From positions 72,799,644 through 72,863,643 of the forward strand of contig OZ026515.1 in assembly GCA_964019695.1 (NCBI GenBank): a stretch of DNA of 64,000 bases. The letters are read 5' to 3'. Under the pieces are notes generated by a model, which searched no databases, was not told the origin of the DNA, and saw only the letters and a list, made by a program, of their open reading frames with translations. The stretch is from Loripinus fragilis. Its lineage: Eukaryota > Mollusca > Bivalvia > Lucinida > Lucinidae. This document shows, piece by piece, positions 34,391 through 46,300 of the stretch (its first letter is position 1; each line of letters starts with the position of its first letter). The translations under genes were made by a program, and so were the position numbers.

Positions 34391-37300
34391 GCAGTACTAA
34401 GCAGAGAATTAAGTGCCTTGCTCAAGATCACAAGACAGTGTCTCCAGTATGGCTCAATTCAAGTACTACTGAGCCACTGTTCTCATCTAGCAACCTTGTT
34501 TAAGTCTTAACAGCTTTTCTTGTAAATTTGTTATAATGATACAATATTTAATTTATTATAAGACTGTCATGCCAGATTCCCAAATATACGTATATAAACC
34601 CAGCGTGCTTTTAAAATTAGCTATCAGTCAATTCTAGAGTTTTAGGATTGTTTAGACAAATCTAGATTTTGGAATGTTTTTAAGATGGATCTAGTTTTTT
34701 GGGATTGTTTGTAAAGGGGAAAACTCCCATCATACAGCTAGATAAACATGGTATAAAATGGTCTAGTCACCTTCAACTGCCTCTCTTATGTTCCACTGAG
34801 CATCTATAACATCAGGTTGAGGGTTGACTAGAGTAAGTGTGATGTCATAGCCTGGGTGGGACCGTACAGACCTCATGGTTTCTTTGTCAGGCTGAAATTA
34901 ATTTATAAGAGATCTATGCCTTGAATAGTATATGGTTAGAAAGCAAGAAAACCTGACTTTGGGGTTTACGACCAAGCTTCATTGTTATAAAACTTTTTTC
35001 CTGCTCAACTCAACTGAGTACGAAAGTTCAACTGCTCATGAAAACTAAAATACCTACAAATAAAGAAGTGTCTTGCTTTAACCTCTCAGATGTTGTATTT
35101 ATCATGGTAATAACAATTGTTGGCATTTTAACATTTATGAGCAGGATAAATTTTGTTCTCAGCTGAGTTGAGTATGAAAAAAGTTTTATAACCTCAGGGC
35201 CATGTCATGCTCAAACCAGCCTACTCAGAGACGAGTTAGAATCATGAAATTTTGCATGTGTAAAGTTGTACAGATATTGCATTATTCAGAGGGGCATGTT
35301 CAAAAATAATGAAGCCAAAGCGTGACATTGGGGGTGAAAAATGAAACTGTTGTCATAGGTGAAATTGTTACTCCAAAAGAATTGGGGATACTTAAAGTTT
35401 TCAAATTTGTTTAAGTTTAGAAAATAGTAGCAAAAATATAAATTTTCTGAACATTTTCTTTCAGGATTTTTTTGCAAAAATTGTTAATTATGGCTATATT
35501 TTGTGTAGGTTGTTTTTATAGGAAATCTTGATGAAATGTCTTGAAATTCCCATTATTTGATGACAAGCACTTAACAGCATGTGAATGAGTGACTTTTACC
35601 AAATTGAATTGCCTAATTCAACAATTTTTTTTTATTTTACTGTCATTTTGCCTCATTATTATAGTAGAAGAGCTCTCAAAATTTTCATATTTTTAAAACA
35701 GGTGACTGAATCTCAATAAAATTTGCGTTGAAATGATAACAAATGGTAAAAAAACTAATCTACAAATCAATATGTGATATGTAAGCATGGATGTAATGGT
35801 TATCTATGTACAAAAACGGGCAAAAAATTAAGAAAATGTGTTACACTCCTTAGTCTGATTTGTTTATGTGTCAGAATTTGGAATAAACCGGCCTAAGCCA
35901 CATATAGAGTATTGCATACAAAGAAGTGACTTCACTTGCATAGTGTTAATATAATTTTATTGCAGATTATTGGCCTTTTTGTAAAGAAATGTCTGATCTA
36001 ATACTTAAAGGAGTGTAACATTTTGTACCAATGATTAGGTCTTCAAAAACCTATAAATTCTAGTTTTAACATTAAATGACACAATTTATTTTCTATTATA
36101 TAAGAATCTCATAATCACTGTTACAGCACAAATAAAAATTGTCTCCCCAAGATCTTGAATTAGTGTGTTAAGATTTGTTGAATGTTCTTTCTCTAAATGC
36201 TTGAACTGATTGCAAATAATATTTTCTTCTAATAATTTTAGCAAAATTTTGAACACTTTTCTGCATGTAACATACATTAAATACCATTTAACTAGCTGCA
36301 AAAGGGATAAAAAAGTTTGGTTGCATACCAGTTTTTGATATTGATACTCCCACCATGAACCAGTCGAATTTAGTTTCTAAATGATTTACCCCAAATGCAA
36401 ATCAAGATTCAAAGAAATGCATCAAAGGAACTGTTCTAAATATTGGAAATGAATGATCAGAGTCAATTAAAAGTGAAATATTGCTGGTTTGGAAAAGAAA
36501 AAAGCTCTTATATGGCATTACAACAAAAATCACTAAGGAGTGTAACACTTTATGTCGTGATGTCATAGCAAAACATTAGCTTGGTTAGAAAATAGGATTA
36601 TATTGGTCAATTTTATCTTTTTATATTAATCAGAACACATGATTTACAAGAATAAATGTTGTCCTGAATGCCTAGATAGGTAACATTTAAAAAAAATGGA
36701 TTGTCAAAATCACCAATTTTTAGGCAATTTCAATGCAGTACAGCTTTTTTACACTTTGAACATAAAAAGGTGCTATTAGAATTGTCTGAGGGACATTGCT
36801 CTATAGTAATAATGGTAAATAAATTGAAATTATACTGCTACTGGTATAGAAATAACCCACAGAAGTGTTTTGCAAGAAAGTGCTACACTCCTTAGTGGCT
36901 TTTATGGATGATAAGAAGAAAATTAAGACCAAGATAAAAACTCACACTGTATGAATCTCTATTATGGGTCAAACACTTTTCATATGAGGCATATTAGCTC
37001 ACAAAACATTACCTTGGAAAATGTTATGAGGCTTGAAATGTCAAGTGTTACACTCCTTAGTTTAAAGGGTTCTCTACAACCAGTTCTGCTCATTCTATTA
37101 TGAATGCTTATAAAGCAGCTGTAATACATGAAATAAAATGCATTAAGATTGGTCAGTGCTGCAGACCACATTTTAGGTTATAATCTTTTCAAATATTCAT
37201 GTCAAATCAATTCTGGGCAAAATCTCTTCATTTTTACTGCACCTGAATTTCAGACTAGTCCTGTTGGACAATGCATAAAAATAACTTAGGTAATGATGAA

Positions 37301-40300
37301 AAGGCATGATTTTCCTATTTTCATAAAGTTGAAAGGAATGGGAAATCACAAAGTTGGCTCATAAGTATGGCAACATCCACAGTTTTGTATAAATGCACAG
37401 GTGAAATTATGTAATGAAAAAAATGTCACGCAAAAGGTTTTACACTCCTTAGTTTTTTAGCTAGTTTTACTGGCATAAATTTTGTATTACTTGTTCGATT
37501 TTAATAAAATTTTGCATGATGAACACAGGGACCATAACACATTTTTTAGCTATGTTTGTTCATTAAAATCTAGGCAAATGTGTGCATGGGATGCCATAAA
37601 GTGAAAAGCTTCATTATTTTTGAACATGCCCAGAGGGCTAATAACAAAGTTGCTGATCAGACAGCATGAATGCACAGGCTCATCTGTGTCTTTGTCGTTT
37701 GCTACAAATGAGGTTTTCTCATGACAAGGCTCATATCATCTTGGTGTGGCAAATTACAATCTTATTAAAGTGGGCAGTTGGGCCACCATCTTTGAAAGTA
37801 TGCAATAGAAATAAATAACATTTGAACTTGTCTAAAATTTACCATACATGATAAAAGTTCGATTCACTCCATTCATAATTTCAGATTGAAATTTACAGCT
37901 ACATAATTATTAGTATATTATTAGTCTATTATTATATTAGTAAGTATTGTTCCTTGACAGGCAAAAGAAGGGGGCTTACATCACTATCCTAACTATTGAC
38001 AATATTCAGCAATAAATCAGTTTATTTTATACTTAGCAGTGAAATCAATGCATAACAAAAACACATAAAAGTAATATCAATCACTAGTGAAATGATATGA
38101 TATCAATCACTAGTGATTGATATCAGCCTATATTTTCACTGTAGCATGTTTTTGGATTACCTCTGACTTTTCCATTCAATTAATGCAGCTCACTTCGAAA
38201 GTTCAAACGCCTATAACTTTCTTATTTGTGAACAAAACATCAAGTGTGGGTAGTCATTTTCTTAGTTAGAACACGAGGAACATTTTGGTTCTAAAATAAT
38301 TTGCTGAATTTTTTCGATTTTGAATTTTCAACACCTCCCGCTTCAGTGAGTGTGAGTGAGGCAATGCATGTGACCTAAGCTACGCAACGTCATCAACAAA
38401 TTATGATGTCGCTTATGACGTCATTTGTTTCGCACTTTGACGCTGAATAAATTTCTTTTTATCTGTAAGTCCTGATGACTGTAGATCATGTAGATTGATC
38501 CAGGTATTCTGTCACAAATACTCCTTTGTCATCTTTTATTTACATTATTGTGATTCGGCTTGAAGCATGGTTAACAAATTGATTAACTGTAAATCTTCAA
38601 AAAAAAGTATCAAATAAAAAGAAAATTTACTTTTTTCAGTAAATACCAAATATATTTCATCGAATGTGTTGAAAACATCAGAATTTTCATGAGTACCTGT
38701 TTTTTCTGTTGACATGTTTGAAATTGCTCAAACTCTAATTCAAACAAATATATGTCATGTGAAAACAAACCAAAGTGAATGATACAGCTAAGTTATATTC
38801 ACAGAGGACTCCAAATAAAGACTTCCTTAATACACCTGCACACAAAAGACCTTGGTGTTTATGAAGCAGAATGTGCGTGTAAAAAGTAATTGTAAAAATA
38901 CTATAGGTATAACATAAGGATAATATCAGAAAGCTCTCAATCAAGCTTTACTAGTCACAGCCGAGTATATGACGGCTATTTCATTTATTTACCCACAAAA
39001 CAAAAGTACAAATGGACTGATGTAAAGCAGAAAAAGTACAATTCTAACATGTCAATATGAGTAGGAAGTAGCTAGATGCATGCCTGCTGCATGAAACCAA
39101 TAACGTTTTAACTAAAACTTAACTAAAATTTCTATCTGCAAAGAAGATTTCTCAAAACAGAGCACAGCTATTTTGCAGAAGAGGGTCATTAAACGCCACA
39201 TATACATAAGGATTTCAAACATGTAAAGTGGAATTGGCTACAGGTTATTACAGGCTACCGAACCTTATCAATAATTCCTTCAAATTTCTGATATAACATA
39301 TCAAATTTCAATATCCAATATAGATCAGTTTGAACCCATACAGATATCGTATCAAAAGGATATATCCAATATGGATCACTGACACAGATATCTTATCAAA
39401 ATCAATAATTCATACCTAACACTAGTGATAACCCTCGATATATAACATTAATCTTTAATGAGAAATATTTCTTTATTACCATATATTGAGCACACTATGC
39501 CTATGAATATTTCAAAAATATATACCCTCTTTTGAATACAGTGTAGATCCAGAACAGCTCGCTTCTGGTGGAGTCAGCTGATCTAGATCTACCCTGATAT
39601 TCATCCACCTGATTTATCTATATTAACAATAAATTTGCAATATTTTATTAACTGGAAATCGGTTGATATGGTGTAAACAATCCATACAAAACAACTGATA
39701 TTCTTACATGGAAATTAAAACATGAAGAAATGTCCATGCATGCCCAGGTCAAAAACAGTATTACCACCTCCGCTCAAAAGCTAATTTCAAGACTATGAGA
39801 TAAGTTTTATTATCCAAATTCATTATTTTAACTAGTAATCAAGACAATTTTGTTAGTTTGTGTTTATGCTTGACATCCCAGTCAACAATTTTTCAGTCAT
39901 GTCCGAATGATTTACCATCTTCCTGTGTTGAACCAGTACTAAGCATAAAGTGTCTTGCTAAAGGGCACAATGCAGTGCCTCTGGCTAATCTCAAACCAGC
40001 CACCCTTTGACCTCAAATTTTACAAGTTCTACCACTGAGCCACCTCAGCAATCAGATAAATAACCCGTCTACTCTTTATTTCATGTCTGTATGCTTATTT
40101 ATCTGACTGACAGCTGTGGGATGCATGCTTGGCAAATCAGGAGGGGACTGGTCTAAGTTCATGCTTGGCAAATCAGGAGGGGACTGGTCTAAGTTCATGC
40201 TTGGCAAATCAGGAGGGGACTGGTCTAAGTTCATGCTTGGCAAATCAGGAGGGGACTGGTCTAAGTTCATGCTTGCCAAATCAGGAGGGGACTGGTCTAA

Positions 40301-43300
40301 GTTCATGCTTGGCAAATCAGGAGGGGACTGGTCTAAGTTCATGCTTGGCATATCAGGAGAGGGCTGGTCTAAGTTCATGCTTGGTAAATCAGGAGGGGAC
40401 TGGTCTAAGTTCATGCTTGGCAAATCAGGAGGGGACTGGTCTAAGTTCATGCTTGGCAAATCAGGAGGGGACTGGTCTAAGTTCATGCTTGGCAAATCAG
40501 GAGGGGACTGGTCTAAGTTCATGCTTGGCAAATCAGGAGGGGACTGGTCTAAGTTCATGCTTGGCAAATCAGGAGGGGACTGGTCTAAGTTCATGCTTGG
40601 CAAATCAGGAGAGGGCTGGGCTAAGTTCATGCTTGGTAAATCAGGAGAGGGCTGGTCTAAGTTCATGCTTGGCAAATCAGGAGGGGACTGGTCTAAGTTC
40701 ATGCTTGGCAATTAGGAGAGGGCTGGTCTAAGTTCATGCTTGGTAAATCAGGAGGGGACTGGTCTAAGTTCATGCTTGGCAAATCAGGAGGGGACTAGTC
40801 TAAGTTCATGCTTGGCAAATCAGGAGGGGACTGGTCTAAGTTCATGCTTGGCAAATCAGGAGAGGGCTGGTCTAAGTTCATGCTTGGTAAATCAGGAGGG
40901 GACTGGTCTAAGTTCATGCTTGGCAAATCAGGAGGGGACTGGTCTAAGTTCATGCTTGGCAAATCAGGAGGGGACTGGTCTAAGTTCATGCTTGGCAAAT
41001 CAGGAGGGGACTGGTCTAAGTTCATGCTTGGCAAATCAGGAGAGGGCTGGTCTAAGTTCATGCTTGGTAAATCAGGAGAGGGCTGGTCTAATTTCATGCT
41101 TGGCAAATCAGGAGGGGACTGGTCTAAGTTCATGCTTGGCAAATCAGGAGGGGACTGGTCTAAGTTCATGCTTGGCAAATCAGGAGGGGACTGGTCTAAG
41201 TTCATGCTTGGCAAATCAGGAGGGGACTGGTCTAAGTTCATGCTTGGCAAATCAGGAGAGGGCTGGTCTAAGTTCATGCTTGGTAAATCAGGAGGGGACT
41301 GGTCTAAGTTCATGCTTGGTAAATCAGGAGAGGGCTGGTCTAAGTTCATGCTTGGCAAATCAGGAGAGGGCTGGTCTAAGTTCATGCTTGGTAAATCAGG
41401 AGAGGGCTGGTCTAAGTTCATGCTTGGTAAATCAGGAGGGGACTGGTCTAAGTTCATGCTTGGTAAATCAGGAGAGGGCTGGTCTAAGTTCATGCTTGGT
41501 AAATCAGGAGGGGACTGGTCTAAGTTCATGCTTGGTAAATCAGGAGAGGACTGGTCTAAGTTCATGCTTGGTAAATCAGGAGGGGACTGGTCTAAGTTCA
41601 TGCTTGGTAAATCAGGAGAGGGCTGGTCTAAGTTCATGCTTGGTAAATCAGGAGAGGGCTGGTCTAAGTTCATGCTTGGTAAATCAGGAGAGGGCTGGTC
41701 TAAGTTCATGCTTGGTAAATCAGGAGAGGGCTGGTCTAAGTTCATGCTTGGTAAATCAGGAGAGGGCTGGTCTAAGTTCATGCTTGGTAAATCAGGAGAG
41801 GGCTGGTCTAAGTTCATGCTTGGTAAATCAGGAGAGGGCTGGTCTAAGTTCATGCTTGGTAAATCAGGAGAGGGCTGGTCTAAGTTCATGCTTGGTAAAT
41901 CAGGAGAGGGCTGGTCTAAGTTCATGCTTGGTAAATCAGGAGAGGGCTGGTCTAAGTTCATGCTTGACTAACAAGAGAGGACACAAAATACACATCATGC
42001 TGATTTCCAACAGGTTACTTACCTGTCCTCTCTATATCAGGATGAGAAAAATAGAAAAATAATTTAAAATTGTTGATAATAAGAAAACAAAGGACCACAT
42101 GTTAATTTTGAGTATGTAAGAATAACTTTCAAGCACAAGTTTTCAGTGTTTAACTTCGTTGCGGCCCTCTGTCATTATTTGTGTCCTGCATTTACAACCA
42201 CTTTTGGCTGCAACAAAAGTTAAATATCCCACACCTGTAGTTGAATCTTAAAATCATACTGACACTAGTAGATATTGTCCCTTATTAGGCAAAAGAAGGA
42301 CGATTGTGTTGATGTCCTACAGGAGGACAATATTCAGCATTGTTATATGACAACTCAGTGCACACTTAAACCAGCATGTGTGTTTCTTTGGTTGAGTATG
42401 ATACAGTCAAAACTCTTTATAACGTCACTCGTTATAACAGAATATTCAATATCCGACATAAGATTGCTGGGAACGGATCTGTTTCCATTAAAACTCCCTC
42501 TTTATAACAGAATATTCACTTAACGACACCGACAGTAACTTCTGGGAACGGATGTACAATTTCTATTGAAAATAAATTCATTACAACAGAATTGTTACCA
42601 TGTGTCAGACCATTTTGTGATCGGAACAAGGTCTTTTTGCTTGAACAGGATTCTGTCTCACTTGATAAGTGGGAATTTTGCGCATTCTGATGCAATTTGA
42701 AATTGAACTGATGTATACATTTGGAATAGTAGCATTTTAATTTATTTGTACAATATTTTCTTTTACCAAATGATTATTATGTTGAAATCTGGTAATGGTC
42801 AGAATTTCTTTATAACAGCAAATTCACTTTAACGTCAAAGATAGCTTGGAACAAACAATGTCATTATAAAGAGGGTTGACTGTATTATCATGATTTCCCT
42901 GTATTACACCAGGCTAGGTAAGAGGGCCTAATCAAAAATAAATTTCCTTATTTCAACCAAAACTTATATTGTGGGTACTAAAAAATGCCTCAATGAGAAG
43001 GTTCTTTTGAGCACCCAAAACAAATGTTAAAACTTTTGGTTAAGAAAATATTCACAATTTTTATTTAGGCTCAAAAATGTTGTTTCTATGAACCTATGTG
43101 TAACTGCGGTAAGAATTATGATGTCACAAGAATGTCACCATCACCATGTTAGCATTAACCCTTAATGCGCCAATCACAACAAAAGTCGTCTGCTTTTCTC
43201 GTCAGCTGAAATGTTAAGAAGCCTCTATGGCAAACAATGTGGATCCAGATCAGACTGCTCCTATAGGAGCAGTCTGTTCTGGGTCCACCTGTTTGCTTCT

Positions 43301-46300
43301 ATACTTAATTTGTCAGTAATGTTAGGCAATTATTTGCAGCAGACGACATTTTCAGATGCCTTTTTTTCTTGACGCTTTAAGGGTTTACCATAATGATGCT
43401 ATACTTTGATCATATCAAGTAAAGGGTCCAAGAAATAACTAAAAATATTGGCAAAAATTAAATCTTATGTTTATATAGTTCTGAAATAGCAAAGTGAAAT
43501 GCATTTCCAAATCACACTGTTTCTAACCAAGAAACTTTCTAATGCACTCGCGCCCATAACACTACTGCATAAACTCCCATTTAAATCCCATTAATGGCCC
43601 CCATTAAAATTTCCCATTAAAAATGGTCCTATTAATGGTCAATTTTAATGGTAAAATGCACTTTCAAAACTGAAAATCTGTCAAAATACCATTAACTCAA
43701 ACCATTAATTGAAAAAAATAATGAGCATCATTTAAGCATTATTTTTAGTGTGTGAAAATTAATGGCCATTAAAACCTCCCATTAAAATTGTTGCTGGTTA
43801 ATTTTAATGCCCATTAATATGGTCTTTTTTTCATGGCCATGAAACTTTTGGCCATTATTAGAACCATTATTAATGGCTTTTTATTTTTAATTGCCATTAT
43901 AACAGAAAATGTAACTACAAATTTATGGGCATTAATTACCCATTAGTATATTGGATAGAAAATAATGGGCATCATTCTTTTACATCAACAGCATATTAAT
44001 GGGCATTAAATGCATAATTTAATGGCCATTAGATAAGCATGACAAATTTCTAATAAAAATATGTTAATGGTCATTAATTTTCTCTTATGCCCACTGCAAT
44101 GTTTTCAAGATTCTATTTCTTGTGCTGCTTCCTGTTTCTCATTTAGAAGCAGGAAAGACAAGCAAGAATCTTGCTGGACTTTGGTTTAAGTCCCCTGTCA
44201 TCTTAAGAGATAAACAGGCCAATTAACAAGTTATTGTTACCTTTTTATTTCTGAATCCTTCTATTATTGATGAAAATATAATTACCATTGGTGAATGCAA
44301 CACATATACATTTTGATAAATTTAGGGCACAACCTTGCTGTATGTTAATAATAGAGATCAGAAATTCTGATAAATTCATAAATATAATATTTCAGAAAAA
44401 ATATAAGTCTTAAATCATTTTTGTATATCATATTAATCTTTTGTGAAAAAATAAGATTTTTCAAGGGGAGCTACTCTAATTTGCAACTCTTGTTTAAGTG
44501 ATTTTAATGGCCATTAAATGTGTTTATTAGAATTATTGCATGTTTTGATCATTTTTCTCAGTCAGAAAGTAAAACAAAATTTTTTAATAAGATAATTGTA
44601 AAAATAAAGTATGGTATTTTAACGATTTTAGAGACATCTTTAACATTAAATTGTGTACTTCTCATTATAATTGTCAAATTCTATCCCATTGTTACATATA
44701 GCATTTACCTGTTGGTATGTTGTTGTTTTTTTGAAAACTTAATTCATCTGGATATTCGGTTTTGTGACATAAAAACATAGTTTGAAACGTTATGAAATTT
44801 GTTAAAGGGGATGATAATGATACAGCATATATCCAATAAGTAAAGTCTAAGACATGATCAAATGGCTTTACACATTAGGCACACCAACAGTCTTAATGAA
44901 GCCTCATCAAGGGCGTTTAGAATAAAGTCTTTTTTTCTTTCAGATTCAATTGAGAAATGTTGCATTCTGGCGATTTTAATTTACAAGCACTGAATGGTGG
45001 AGCTCTTCATTACACAAACATACCTATGGATGCAATGTGCAGCAAGTTTTGAAGGCTGTAAAATGATAATGTTAAAAACTAACCTTTACATGAGTGTACA
45101 AATAATGGACAATATCAAATACTCTGATGATCTTTTTATTGATGGCCATTATTAAAAAATTAATGGGTTAAGATGTTCAGTCCCAAAAATTAATGGCCAT
45201 GAAAATATTGATCTCCCAACTTCAGTAATTTAAAATTCATGAACACATCTTTCATGGCCATTATTAGACATGTAATGGGGTTTTCATGGCAATTAGTTTT
45301 TGTAATGGCCATTAATACTGCAAATTCATGGTCATTAAATCACCATAAAACAGAAAATAATGGCCCATTAAATTTTAATGGTCATCATTTCATACCAAGG
45401 AAAAAAATTAATGGTATTTTAATGATCATACTTGCTCTTGAATTAAATTAATGGCCATTACCACTTAAATAATGGCACATTGTTTCGTATAAATATTGGT
45501 TCCCGATATTTCACTGCTTTCTAATGCTAATGAATTGCATATTTATATATTTAATGGCCATTAAAATATCAAACATGCAAATTTACTACTTTTTAATGCC
45601 ATCAATAGACACGAAAGGTTTTAATGGTCATTACTTTTTGCAATGGCCATTACAGAATGCAAATTCATGGGCATTAAAACATCACAAAACGAAAATTAAT
45701 GGACCATTATTTCTTTTAATGGTCATTAATAATACAGAAGGTGTAAATTAATCAAAAATTAATTATTTTACTTGCTCTTTAATGGCAGTTACCGCTGAAT
45801 TAATGGCCATTATAATGAATATTAATGACCGAACACACAAAACCATTAATTTTAAGAAACGAAAAGTAATGGATGATTTTAACAGGAATTTGATTATTAA
45901 TGGCATTTTTATGGACTTTTAACGGAATTTAATGGGTTTTATGTGCAGTAGTGTAATGTGACATCTGATTGGAAAAAGTTAAAGAATGTAACAGTATATC
46001 AGTGATTTACTATCAAAAATAGTTTGATGTCATAAATTATGTCCTATTTCCTGTATGACATGTGCCTTTATGTGGTTTTTAACACTCTTAATTTTGGACA
46101 AAACAACAATTTTGCGCAAGTGCATTAGAATGGGAATAACCATATTCAAAGTGTTCATTTGGGGAAATACACCCTCGGATATATGGTTAGGAATCATGTT
46201 TTAACAGCTTCACTCACAGTTTCCCTTAAAACTAAATTCCCCAACCATATATCCAATTACATACCTGCCCAAACGAAAACTTCTATAATTGCAAACCTGA

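Larger units (their letters stand above)
33478..34770 (-). other. PIGS intron between exons e and f
   Basis: 1.3 kb: a MITE (33503-33733), a foldback (33762-33976) and a SINE with a 34-G tract (34285-34480). Nothing else recognised. Confidence 0.7.

Noticed and set aside
40076..42062. Several open frames of 199-440 codons on both strands
   Set aside because: They are readings of the 36-bp minisatellite, whose unit length is a multiple of three. Overlapping frames on opposite strands are equally open, and the array lies inside a PIGS intron.
45239..45751. Frames of 70-75 codons rich in NGH and MAI
   Set aside because: They lie in the AATGGCCATT word-rich transposon and reflect its composition.
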